NCBI RefSeq assembly: GCF_020085105.1
Contig: NC_058044.1
Span: forward strand, 23,557,206-23,621,205
From: Siniperca chuatsi
Taxonomy: Eukaryota > Chordata > Actinopteri > Centrarchiformes > Sinipercidae
Reading direction: 5' to 3'
DNA length: 64,000 bases
The notes beneath the pieces were generated by a model. That model was not told where the DNA came from, ran no database searches, and saw only the letters and a program-made list of their open reading frames with translations. Positions 37,901 through 47,356 of this stretch are shown here, one piece after another. Each line of letters opens with the position of its first letter. The stretch's first letter is position 1. The translations under genes were made by a program, and so were the position numbers.

Positions 37901-39239
37901 CTTTTTGTTGGTAACCTGGAGGGAAAAATGCTGTATGACCTACAAAAAAAATCATTTTCTCACTTTTTTCATGAAAAACAAAAAACAAAATTAATATTAT
38001 TAACAGCTACTATACTGGCCTCTCTTCTTCTCTGGATAATAATAACTTTTGTTAATTGTGCTGTATATGTGACTGGTTGTTTTTTTTTTTCCTTTTTCAT
38101 AGTTTGCAAATGTTGTTTGATGAAAGGCATATGCGAAAACTTGTCAGTTCTAAAGGTTTTCCTCAATACAACTAGGTAACACAGCCACACTGAAAACTAC
38201 TATATGGTTCGACAAAATGATGTTTGTAGTACACAGAAAAATGAACTTGACTCCCATTGTGAACACTGAAGCAACTTCAGTCTTCTACTACTATAACTGC
38301 ATATGGCCTCACCAGCTAACAAGCAAGTTAGGGCAGAAATGAAGCACTCCTGAAACAGTTTTACTGCAGTGAGGTGATTACCGGCCTTCATATCGGTCTA
38401 CATAATCACACACCACATGACTTCCTAAGGACCAGTTAATGTTGTTAGAGTCATGTGCTGCAGTCTTCAACGCAACCAAAAGAGGAGTACAAGTAAAGCG
38501 AGTAAGGATTTTGGCATAGAGGATGTGCAGGTTTACTCCTGTGTGCATCACAACTAGGCAAAGATTAACAAGAATGAACATGCATGACCCCACTGAGACG
38601 CGCACACACACACACACACCTGCTGTCAGGTGAAGACAGGCTGCTTATGGAGGTGAAACAGTATTCCCTCTGGTCAGTGTGTTCTTACAGTAACCATATT
38701 GTATTTATCTCAGTGAAACACAACTACTAAATGTAAAACTAATGCTACATTGAGACGTTCTGTGTACTTTAAAATGACTTCAGCAATAACTTAATATTAT
38801 TTTTCACAAATGATTAACAGCACGTGTAAGTTGGCCTTACCAACTTTCACTTGCCCTAACCTGTGCTCTATATTTTAACGGCCTTGAACATCCTAATACA
38901 CATTGCAGCGATGCCATGGGAGACATGCGAGACATCATGGCCACTGAAAGCTCACTGAAAGCTCACTGCAGCCACAGGAAGCACACGAGGATTTCTAGTA
39001 GGCATAGAGACCGGTCGTCAGGAGGCAAATAACTGCAGTCTACGCTTCCCTCTATGACTACTGCTAGAAACAGCTGTAGCCTGGTGTTCAGGCCTGCACT
39101 CCTCTACACACCAGCGGAGGGCTGGCGGTTCCCTTCAGCCCCATCTCACCTTGAGGAGATCCAGAGGATGCGTGCAGCAGGCGGCTCCGCAGGACGCCAG
39201 CCCACCGAAGTACCACCGCGATATCCGTCTCTCGGTCAT
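24039..39239 (-). CDS. slc25a10: Mitochondrial dicarboxylate carrier
   Basis: Exchanges malate or succinate for phosphate or sulphur anions across the inner mitochondrial membrane. Eleven coding exons assemble in descending order: 39150-39239, 29680-29799, 27073-27187, 26862-26910, 26672-26713, 26542-26585, 26382-26452, 25546-25638, 25368-25445, 25198-25254, 24039-24140. They total 861 nt (286 aa; the human protein is 287). All junctions are in phase. The three carrier repeats keep their PxDxx[K/R] signatures: THPLDLLK, GTPADMVNVR and CQPLDVLK. Family-specific stretches include VHLQTQQEVK, RFAIYETVRD and MASSRGALVTVGQ. The protein starts MTERRISRWYFGGLASCGAA and ends KKYFGIRIIS. Ten introns follow the known mammalian layout. 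Nine are GT-AG; the intron after TVGQ (25639-26381) starts GCAAGT. The first intron is about 9.4 kb and full of transposon remains. Identity is secure; transcript ends are not. Confidence 0.96.
26966..27067. repeat. (GT)n(GA)n...(GT)n microsatellites in slc25a10 intron 3
   Basis: The 162-bp intron between exons 3 and 4 (26911-27072) is mostly simple repeat: GT then GA dinucleotides (26966-27014), then GT dinucleotides (27034-27067), ending only a few bases from the splice donor at 27072. Confidence 0.95.
27190..27504. repeat. GAGGTGAGGTGGA minisatellite at splice acceptor
   Basis: About 315 bp of variant purine-rich units (GAGAG, GAGGTGAG, GTGGAGAG, GAAGTGGAAAG). The gene is on the minus strand, so its RNA carries a CCTCTCC/CCTCACC polypyrimidine block that runs to the CTCAG acceptor of exon 3 at 27188-27189. 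Confidence 0.95.
28220..28424 (+). repeat. L2-type LINE tail and (ATT)n
   Basis: TGTAAAGCACTCTCAGCTTTGTTTTGAAAAGTGCTATATAAATAAA is the common L2 3' terminus. It is followed by an (ATT)n microsatellite (28349-28424). It lies in slc25a10 intron 2. Confidence 0.7.
28620..28924 (+). repeat. L2-type LINE tail with (TTTA)n(TTA)n
   Basis: A second L2-like terminus (GTAAAGCACTTTGTAATGCTGG...AAGTGCTATACAAATAAAC) runs into TTTA and TTA tandem repeats (28861-28924). The tail matches, in reverse orientation, the 3' end of the long L2 copy at 8936-9000. Confidence 0.75.
29440..29610 (+). repeat. LINE-like 3' tail
   Basis: CCAGGTCTCCCTTGCAGAAGAGG, AGTGGGACTTACCTGGTTGAATAAAGG and an A-rich end form a dispersed LINE 3' terminus like that at 13700-13790. 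It ends 70 bp from slc25a10 exon 2. Confidence 0.65.
30193..31328. mobile_element. piggyBac-like element with TTAA ends
   Basis: The right end, GGCGGTTCTAGTG followed by TTAA (31329-31332), mirrors the left end, GTAA (189-192 of the 30 kb block; TTAA with one change) then CACTAGAACTGCC. A second inverted block, CCGCCAATGGGTAAA near 30229 and TTTACCATTGGCGG near 31306, confirms the pair. The interior lacks a transposase frame and is interrupted by the hAT-type insertion at 30320-30675. It lies in slc25a10 intron 1. Confidence 0.7.
30320..30675. mobile_element. Nested hAT-type MITE
   Basis: Ends TAGGGTTGGG...CCCAACCCTA are perfect inverted 10-mers. Direct repeats TTGTGCAC (30312-30319) and GTGTGCAC (30676-30683) agree at 7 of 8 bases, as expected of a hAT target duplication. 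No coding capacity. It interrupts the older TTAA-flanked element, so it inserted later. Confidence 0.75.
31340..31640. repeat. GC-rich dispersed repeat
   Basis: The segment ending GTGACGTCACGGAGACTACGTCC and TTTATACGGTCTATGG is a phrase recurring widely in fish genomes. It includes a TGACGTCA palindrome. The open frame across it (31379-31576) is a by-product of its composition. Confidence 0.5.
31641..33694. other. slc25a10 intron 1 sequence, no feature seen
   Basis: No exon, RNA gene or bounded repeat is recognisable. AT-rich with scattered short open frames only. Confidence 0.35.
33695..34060. repeat. Dispersed fish repeat A, third copy
   Basis: Same block order as 19166-19680: GTGCTTTGAGATAAATGCTG, ATGCTAACATGCTCACAATG, GTTTTGCAGGTGTTTGGTCA, CAATCCATCCAAAAGTTGTGG, GACATTGCCATC. 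It lies in the same orientation within slc25a10 intron 1. Confidence 0.7.
34061..36344. other. slc25a10 intron 1 sequence, no feature seen
   Basis: No coding or structured feature beyond a short CA run (34310-34335) and a small GAT repeat (about 35325-35345). Confidence 0.35.
36345..36545 (-). repeat. LINE-like 3' end, inverted copy
   Basis: AGAATCAGAAATACTGTATTGATCCCC followed by GAGGGGAAACTC is the reverse complement of the terminus at 12480-12545. The similarity continues through TAAGTACAAAGTGGATATAAG. Confidence 0.65.
37117..37837. mobile_element. hAT-type MITE in slc25a10 intron 1
   Basis: Termini CAATGGCAGTTCTA and the inverted CAGTGGTGGTTCTA match at 11 of 14 bases. Sub-terminal GGGGGG-CC...GCCTGG blocks are also inverted. 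The flanks CTTGTCAC (37109-37116) and CTTGGCAC (37838-37845) are 8-bp direct repeats with one mismatch, fitting a hAT insertion. No transposase frame. Confidence 0.7.
37846..39149. other. slc25a10 intron 1 sequence, no feature seen
   Basis: No supported feature. An open frame at 37856-38179 would encode a hydrophobic peptide but lacks homology or context. Confidence 0.35.
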
Positions 39240-39471
39240 GACCGTGCTCTGCAGTAGTCAGCTATAGCGGTATTTCCTTCCTCCCAGTCCGCCTCGACAC
39301 GCTGTCCGCCTGCTCTGCTGGCTTCCTGGCAGTAGCTTCTTGTGGTCTACAGGACACGGGTAACCTCGTTAATCTTCAAACATTTCGATTAGACCACGGA
39401 CCGTGGGACTTTGGGCTCCAGCAGCATCGCGCACACTCACGCCACATAGCGTGCGTATATGCGTGTAAAAG

Positions 39472-39509
<38 letters not shown>

Positions 39510-39660
39510 CTGTCTGCTGGTGTTTGGGCCACGATGTGCGGCGCAATAGGAAGCCGCTGTAGACAGAGGAGGAGAGCGCAGCCAATTGCCACCGTGGACG
39601 GCGGAGCTGCCTACCCGCCCCGGGCTCCGAGATCCAAAGGTCGACAGCGGGGTATGAGAA
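39240..39660 (-). promoter_or_regulatory. CpG-rich promoter region of slc25a10
   Basis: Immediately upstream of the start codon the DNA changes from AT-rich to GC- and CpG-rich (for example 39536-39655, with GCGGCGC, CCGCCCCGGG and an inverted CCAAT-like ATTGG at 39581-39590). No TATA box is visible. This is the composition of a CpG-island promoter of a housekeeping gene. A (GT)n microsatellite (39474-39504) lies within it. The transcription start is not determined. Confidence 0.5.
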
Positions 39661-42600
39661 TGCTAAACTCCCCGAACAGCACACACGCACACAGCCCACT
39701 TACACCAGCGCTCACTGTCATGCGGGTGTTAAAGTGATACGCAGTCTCCCCCAGCTGTAGACAGGCCAAATGTTCACTCTGTCTCTTTAAGAGGACAATA
39801 GCCGACTTTCTCAAGCAAACAGAAACTTCTGTCACCAGAAGGAAAAAAACACGTTTTGGTAAGATTATGCGTAACATGTGTCTACATGAAACATCCTATA
39901 CAAGGCTCTCACACACTGTGAGGTTGTTTCAGTGAGACAAATGCCGACGATAAAAGAACGACAAGAGCGACAGTCTATCAGCAAATATGGGACGCCAAGA
40001 TTTTTATATCCGACCGAACAACTGTCATTTGGAAAGTAAGAATAGAGATTTAAGGGAGGGAGATTTAACACACATGAGATAGAAATAAAGGAGCCTACAT
40101 ACTCATTCCAGATTATTAAAAGAAAGTTGATAAAAAATCCTTACTGTTATTGATCAGTAGAGGTCAGTAATTAGGTGTGACCATGGGCCAGTTTCTTTCA
40201 GCGTTGTTCATTGGGGGGCCAATATAGTTTTGCAGGGACAGTGGAGATGCAGCCCTATATTTGTACGTTGTTGTTCTTAGAGTATTTTATTTTTGAGTAT
40301 TTTATTTTTGAATATTTTATTTCTGTAATTTTTCTCATTAGCTAGTGAGTGCTAACAGAGTTACAGCAGCTTATGTTACTGTAAAACTCATTTGGCAAAA
40401 AATGACTGGTACAGAAATATATGCTTAGTTTTGGACTATGAGACTTAAATTGCAATTAATGGGTTATCCACACTCAATGATGTGACCTGTTATGGTTTTA
40501 TGAAAATTATGGTGTTATGGTTGAATGAAAATACTGTTCTTATTGCTGCCTTTGAGAAAAATGTTGTCAGCACGCCATGTCTATAGGGTGCTAACTATTT
40601 GTGTTTGAGACTTGTTACAAGGTCATGTTTATTGGGATTTACGTAGGCCTGTTAATTACACTGAAAAATGATCCATAAGTTTTGATGCAAAGTATGACGC
40701 TATGAAAGGGAAACCTTCAGCTTTCTTTGGGGGGCCAGACATTTTTGTTGGAGGGCTGGATTTGGCCCCTGGGCCACTATTTGCCTACCACCCTAAAATA
40801 ATTTGAAGAAAATCTCATTGGTGTGTGACGTCATCAAGCAGGCAGAGTTGTTGAAACTCCTCCACACAAAGTGAGATTGTGAAATAGGCTAACTTTTTCT
40901 TATATTAATGTTAAAAATTGTCATCTTAAACACCATTTGCCAAATTTTGTCATAAAGTAGCCTACATAACAGTTGGGATGCCTAACCTTTAAAAGAAAGT
41001 GATATTATCTGTTTTGTAAGTCATTCTTCATATCTGTGGCTTGCTAACGGTAACTTGATGTTAGCATAGTTTCATCCTGCTGTGTGGAAAGTTACAAAGT
41101 TATCCAAGATACATACATTAGCCTTCATATTTGAAGCTTTTTATCTTTTAAAAATGAAACAAAATATCTGAAAATACTTAAAGCAAAAGCATAAATCTTA
41201 CATTTGTGTGGCTCGTCCGAATATGTTTTCAAGTGCACAGTCTTCTTCACCTCATTCTGATGTGTCAGGTCCTGATGGGCTTGTTGCTGCCCCCTGTGTT
41301 CAACAGTGGAATAGTTTGGCCTTCATCAGCCACTTTCTTAACTTTTTCCTGTTGGTTTTTTAAAGGATTTCATGCCTTTAGTATCAAGTTAACAGTTGAG
41401 AGATGACAAGAGGAGAGAAAGATGGGGAACGACATGCAGTAAAGGTACCCAGACCAGTACATGGCCGCCACTTTAACTCCAAGGCAAATAGGGTTACCCA
41501 CACTTTCCTAAACTGTCCCAAGAAATGGGCGTGACATTTGGCTTGTGTAAGTTGTTTGTTGACAGGGGGGCTTATTAGAGCTGTTAGGTTGATTATATAC
41601 AAATTTTAAAATGAGCTGAAAACTGCAGGCTTGATTCTCAGTTAATTCTTTGGATTCAGTTTTCATAACAGAAATATTACATGTAATATGTAGGAGAATG
41701 AAATGTTATTTAAGTTGAATCACATCCATGAAAAGTTAATTGAGCTTGACCCTATTAAATGTAGATTTCATTAACTTATGAAATAGTGTAATTTATATTG
41801 CAGTGAGGTTGGTTGGTAATAAATATGTTGTCTCACTTTATCTAGAAAAGGGATGAAGGATATCCACACACTGAAAATATACTTGCAGTGTTTAAATTAC
41901 AAAGGCCTCAATCAGGAAAGTTAGACTCATTTGTTCTTGTCCAAGAAAGAGGAACTTTTGGCATAGTCCAGAGAGCAGCAGGTCTTTGCATGCCATCCTT
42001 TTGCCCTATGTCCTTAAAAACAAGTCAAAACCTGTTGTCCTGTAAAGGTAATATGACGAGGTCTCCTGAACTGACTGGTCAGTGCAGCTGTCCTGATGAG
42101 GCTGAGCTGTCTCAGTTTCCTCAGGAGACCAAGGTCGGAGGAGATATGCTGTACTCTGACTCAGACTCAACAGACTGGCTGTCTGTCTCCCCTTAGAAAG
42201 TGTTGCATGTGACTTGAATGACACACAACGTGACTTAGGTTAACTTAGGTACACGTAGTTTCTTGTTTAGATCCAATATCCAATAGAATTTTCACCCATG
42301 TATATCTGGGTGAAGAATAACCCTATTTGGACACATAGTGAATCTCAGTAGGTCTAGTAGTGGTTAAATACTCCCCGCCAGGAAGTATCCATCAGATTTG
42401 GTTTGGCACTACACTGTGTCCTCACTTTGTACTGCTTTTGCTGTTCTCCTCAGCCGAGCTCCAATAAAAACTTCTGTTTGACATCCTGAGTTTCCTGAAA
42501 CCTTCTTCATCAATAAAAGTTAAACAGCACAAATTTCCATCACAAGAAGCAATGAAAACTCTTCAAATCAGACATGCCCAAAGTGTAGATGAAAAAAATC

Positions 42601-44373
42601 AGCAACGTATTTTAGCAGAAAGAGAAACAGTCATATCAAATACTGTATGAAGGACAGACAGCATAAGGGGTTGACAAAAGCTGCAAACTGGTGCCCATAT
42701 TGGTATCCATGTTTGATATTTTAAACTTAATTTGAACATTTAGCTTTTATCTGTAAGTGTTTGTCTTGTCCACTACCTGCATATGGAAATAATCAGGGTT
42801 ATGTGCACTGGGTGTGATGATATGTGACGGTTCATGTTAGAGAGCACATCAGTTATTTAGTGTTTACTGCCCCCAAGTGTATAATGTCTGCTGTCACCAC
42901 TCAAAGTGGTTAAATAATGGTTTGGGTTTGGAGTGAGTGCGCAGGCGAGGCTGATTTCCAGTAGCCTTGCAACCACAACTGACGTGCATATAAGTACTGT
43001 ATGCTCATTTATTGTTTTTTACTCATCCCTTTGAGACAGTAAAGTGTCCTTTTTTGTGGAAACCACTTTTCTAACATCATGAAAAAAGATGGTAGCAAAC
43101 ACATCTCTGGTATATAATATATGTGATATTTAGAAGAAGAAGGGAATAGTCCTGTGTTTCATAGTCAGGAGGTAAGCGGGACACAGATAATATTCATTCT
43201 GCACATAAACACACAATCCATTCCAACACAGGGGCCTTACATCTAATGTATAAAGAAAAACAATTGTAGTGGAATGCAAACACATATATTTATTGTTCAT
43301 AAGTGGTTATGAATTATACAAAAGACAGTCAATACAAAAGTAAAGGTGAAAAATGCAATGTAAAATATACTGTATAATGTTATTAAGTCAACTGTGAGGT
43401 GGCAAAAGCTTGATGAAACTATGAGACATGCTACATCTCGAGACTATGTAATCCTAACCTTGACCATAGCCAACCCTTTTCATTATCCTAACCCAGTGAA
43501 AGCCCAGGGACTACTTTTATATAATTAGTAAGTGAGATTTAGTAAGACATAAAGTCAGAGAACACAAGGTCAAAAATGTAAACACTTTTGTTCAGATGAG
43601 CAACAAATTATTTTTGTTAATCCAAATTAACAAAACTACTACTACTGGAAATAATAATATTAAATAAACATTAATAAATAGTTCTCATGTAGGCAAAAGA
43701 AACAAGCTCTAAAACTTAGACAAAAGGGTGTTTAAACTGACATCAATAAAAAGAGTACAGTAAAAATACATATTGCAGAACCACAGTAAAAATAAATGTA
43801 AGCAAGAATAAAGAAAATGACAAAGGAAAAATATAATATGAAAAGTGAGTTTGCTCGGAAACCCCAGACACTCAAAAACTTTCATAAAAAGTAAATAAAC
43901 AAGCATCGCTCTGACTGCCAACAGATATTTTCAGTGAACACACCAGCATACGCAGATATACTATGTACACTGGCTGTCTGTACACAAACCACCCACACAC
44001 ACACACACATAAACACAAGCAGAGGCAGAGTGGAATTTGAGAAATGTAAGTCACACACATTAGTAAACCTCGAAACATCTGAAATCCTCCCACAATTCAT
44101 GTCAACTCCCACTCTGACAGAAAGCTATTAAATAATGTAATTTCTATGAGAAACCCTTTGCTATGTAGTTTGTCATGTAAATGTATTAATATATGTAAAA
44201 CCATCATTTACTAAAGTGTAATGAAATCCACATTATAACTTAAAGAAACCTACACTAACTCTGCTTTATAAGATATAAAACACAATACAGGCAGATTATC
44301 CTCTAATAGATTGTGTCTGGCGAGGTTGTGACCTCTGTGTTTGTTTGTACCTCACATGTCCAATAAAATGATC
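39661..44373. other. Intergenic between slc25a10 and claudin
   Basis: No gene recognised in about 4.7 kb. Repeat-like GGGGGGCCA phrases at 40213 and 40728 may be ends of a degraded DNA transposon. The part nearest 44373 should contain the claudin 3' untranslated region; an AATAAA on the minus strand at 43289-43294 is a possible polyadenylation signal. Confidence 0.35.
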
Positions 44374-45042
44374 TCATACAAAAGATTTTTCCTGTTGCTT
44401 CACCTCTCCTGCTGCCCCTGCATGTGGGTTGTCCTTCGCTGCGCCGCCGAAAACAGGAAGCGTTCTCCCTCCTGGTGGAGAGGAGCCGACATGCAGCAGA
44501 GCGCCCCCCACCAGGAGCAGCACGCAGGCCCCCCAGCCCAGGTACAGCGCCGGTCCCAGCTCTCTCTTTAAAGGCGCTGCAACGTTCGGGTCATAGAAGT
44601 CCCTGACGATTGCATAGGCAGTCCAACAGATGGGTATCAAGTAGGCCAGGCCAGCCACAAGGAAGAGCACCCCTGCTATCCTGGCCAGCCGAGCCTTGGA
44701 GGCCTGGTTACCGTCACCCATGCAGTGAGTACACTTGGCCCCTGTCACCCCGAGTACGAGGGCAAGAAGGCAGAGGAGCAGGGAGAGAACAATGAGGCCC
44801 CGGGCGGCTTGGGCAGACGTGGGCAGGGCCAGGGTGGAATCATAGGTCTTGCACTGGATTTGGCCTGTGGTCTGAGACAGGCAGTTCATCCACAGTCCCT
44901 CCCACAACACCTGTGCAATCACCAGCTCTCCACCCACGAAGGCGGACACACGCCACAGAGGAGCCGCGCACACCAACGCCCCACACACCCAACCCAGCAC
45001 AGCCAACACCAAGCCCAGCAGCTGAAGACCTGTTGATGCCAT
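44374..45042 (-). CDS. Claudin, single exon
   Basis: A four-span tight-junction protein that sets paracellular permeability in epithelia. The 222-aa frame is uninterrupted, as in the intronless claudins of the claudin-3/4/6/9 group expanded in fish. The first extracellular loop carries the family signature (W30; W47-GLW51-C54...C64). Membrane spans lie near residues 8-28, 82-100, 121-141 and 164-184. The conserved Arg81 follows the loop. The C-terminus, KSFV, resembles the YV-type PDZ ligand that binds ZO proteins, with Phe in place of Tyr. The frame is open 14 codons further upstream, but the start at 45042 is chosen because MASTGLQLLG aligns with the family N-terminus and has a strong context (GCGACCATGG). 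Which numbered claudin it represents cannot be said without a tree. Confidence 0.93.
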   Translation of the reverse strand: MASTGLQLLGLVLAVLGWVCGALVCAAPLWRVSAFVGGELVIAQVLWEGLWMNCLSQTTGQIQCKTYDSTLALPTSAQAARGLIVLSLLLCLLALVLGVTGAKCTHCMGDGNQASKARLARIAGVLFLVAGLAYLIPICWTAYAIVRDFYDPNVAAPLKRELGPALYLGWGACVLLLVGGALLHVGSSPPGGRTLPVFGGAAKDNPHAGAAGEVKQQEKSFV

Positions 45043-47014
45043 GGTCGCTGAAGAACCTTTAGAACGCTCTCGACGTCGAAACAATGTTCCTTAGAAAAAC
45101 CTCAGTTCAGATTTTTACTGAGATCAGTCATTCAGTAAGATGTCCAGTGATTGTGAGTTGCTGAGATGAGTCCCCTTTCTCCTCAGTATCCTTTCGTGTT
45201 TAACACCTAGGTATATGCTGTTAAGATGACAGAGTTTTCAGCAAATATACTTTATAGAAGCACATTTTAAATAAACTCGTTAAGTAATTACAGATCTGAG
45301 CTAATGAGCATGGCAGTTAAAATGATTGAAGAGTAGAACAACATATAATTGTGCAATATAACATTAAAGTGAGTAAAATTAAGAGCATGTTCCAGCTGGA
45401 CCTGTTTTCTTTAGTTAAAGTATTTAACCACTCAATTCCACAGTTGCAGCAACATTTTATAAACTCTATAAAACTTACTTTTCAGTCACTAATCAAGCAA
45501 TCAGACGTCCACAGATGGCGTGATGGTGATCCTTTGTGTGTTTCTTGGTGGTGTAGCCGTGTGATGTGAGTAGTTGATGTCTTTCTTCTGTTATGACTGG
45601 CCAGCTTGTCTCTGTGGATGTCATACACAGGGGCGTAGGAGGGCAGCAGTGCATACTAAACACACACACACAGCTTGTTATGTAAATTAAAAAAAATGAC
45701 AGCACAAGGACACTTTGTTACAAACATTGTTGATTGCTAGCATGTTGTCATTTCTTGCTCTCCGTTGCAGTGGCCAGTTTGAGGCAATGGATGCAGCCGA
45801 GGAGGAGTAGGTGACAGCTGATTGGAGCCTGGTGCACAGACCTGACAAGCACAACACGAAACAACCCACATGTCATAATGTAGTGCAAAACTATAACTAA
45901 ATTATAATGGCCTCTCAGATTGTAACTTTGTTTTGGTGAAAAGCATGTATTGACAATACTGACCATTTTAGTGAGCACTTAGGTTGTGTGGACACTTGCA
46001 GGTGGGTAAATTACAGTTGCTGTCTAGAGCCACTAGATGGCAATAGAGAGACTATTCTATTTCTGGCTTCAACATTACCCTTATTTTAAGCACCTGGGTG
46101 CATTGTGCTCATTATTTGCATTTTGCTTATTGCAGAAAGAGGCGTGCTGGTAATTAGCTGCATGGTAGGATGCCTGACAGTACTTAGGGTGGCAGCAAGT
46201 GCATTTGGCTTTGATTGCTGCAATACAGGCTGACGGGCAAAACTTGCTGACATTTTTTCGCACTGCCCTTTCTCAAAATGTGGCACAACTGGTTAAGTTT
46301 AAAAAGAAATACCTTTGGCTCAACTATCTTTTTATCCAATCTATTTGTTGCTAATCATTCCTCTGGTTTCAGTTTTAAACTGTGCAAATCATGCATTTAG
46401 ATGCTACATACTGTGAGTGGGGGTGTAAATAAGATACAGTTTGCCATATCAACTTTTTAAGGTAATAATATGTCAATATTGTGTTTCCAGCTTGTTTTCC
46501 CTAAGAAGCATAATGTTACAGGCGTGGCTGTAAGTATAAATGATTGTGTGATATATCCGTATGCATATGTAACTTCTGGTATTGCAATAAAGGGTCTGTA
46601 AGACCGGAGGATATTGTGTTGGCTAGTATTTGCCACCGAATCTCACCTAACCTGGACAGAGACTGATCTTCAGTTTATCTTTATTCTACCTTGTTCTGGT
46701 TCTTTTTATACTTTTTTTTCCCAATTCTATTTTCATTTCATTTCTTTGTCTCATTTATACAATTTCGTGGAAGGGGCTGCATTTCATTGTGCAATCCTGT
46801 TCTGCCAATGAAAATTAACCTTGGACCTTGATTATCAATGAATGGGACATATCAATAGAACATTTAGTCAACTCACATTGTTGACTGGGTCTCTGGTTTC
46901 TGTCAACAAAAGGTGATGCAAATGAGTTATGATGCCAAAGCTGAGATTAGGGTGTCACTTGCTTTAGCCAGTGGGAAGTCACCAGCTAAACTATTTTAAT
47001 AATGTTTGCAACCC
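45043..47014. other. Intergenic, no gene seen
   Basis: No supported exon. It includes the claudin 5' flank (no clear TATA box) and LINE-tail-like phrases around 46560-46840. Confidence 0.35.
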
Positions 47015-47019
47015 CATGC

Positions 47020-47118
47020 CAATCATATCCACCGTCTCATAATCATCTTAATAAGCTACACTTAACTTGACAGTACTCATTATTGCACTATTACCTATTA
47101 CTTATATAATTACATTGT
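47020..47118 (+). repeat. LINE-derived fragment upstream of GIMAP
   Basis: Nearly identical to 12221-12318 (ATCCACC-TCTCATAATCATCTTAATAAGC, CTTGACAGTACTCATTATTGC, CTATTACTTATAT-ATTACATTGTA). It ends about 10 bp before the first ISRE-like site. A TATATAAT word (47104-47111) lies inside the repeat. Confidence 0.75.
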
Positions 47119-47128
47119 ACACTTACAT

Positions 47129-47141
47129 AGTTTCACTTTCC
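47129..47141 (-). promoter_or_regulatory. ISRE-like element
   Basis: AGTTTCACTTTCC; the complement GGAAAGTGAAACT fits the interferon-stimulated response element (GAAANNGAAACT) exactly. It lies 216 bp upstream of the GIMAP start codon, in a 49-bp unit that is imperfectly repeated in tandem. Confidence 0.5.
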
Positions 47142-47177
47142 AGGAAACCACTGTGGTGGAGAGAGAGAACGTGGCAG

Positions 47178-47190
47178 AGTTTCACTTCCC
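47178..47190 (-). promoter_or_regulatory. Second IRF/ETS-IRF composite-like site
   Basis: AGTTTCACTTCCC; the complement GGGAAGTGAAACT contains GGAAGTGAAA, the ETS-IRF composite pattern (GGAANNGAAA). It is the equivalent position in the second copy of the 49-bp tandem unit. Both units continue with GGAAACCACTG and a GAGAGAGA run. Confidence 0.45.
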
Positions 47191-47356
47191 TGGAAACCAC
47201 TGAGGCCGAGAGAGAGAAAGGGAGAGAGGGAGGAATAACTAGCACACAGAAGAACAGACGGACTGGGATCTGGAAGAAAAGGTTAAGAAAAGCACAGACA
47301 GATTTTGTGGATCAGCTTTGACCTGTGTTTGCTGGTATTTCTTTCTCTACAACAAG

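Noticed and set aside
37856..38179. Hydrophobic open frame that could be a small membrane protein
   Set aside because: Lies in slc25a10 intron 1 just after a MITE; its hydrophobicity follows from T-rich composition, and there is no homology or start context.
41888..42196. Open frame of 102 codons ending in an acidic/serine-rich tail (YSDSDSTDWLSVSP)
   Set aside because: No recognised family, no clear splice sites or promoter, and an AT-rich repeat-poor surrounding in which a chance frame of this length is expected.
44610..45036. Plus-strand open frames overlapping the claudin
   Set aside because: Antisense shadows of the GC-rich claudin exon.
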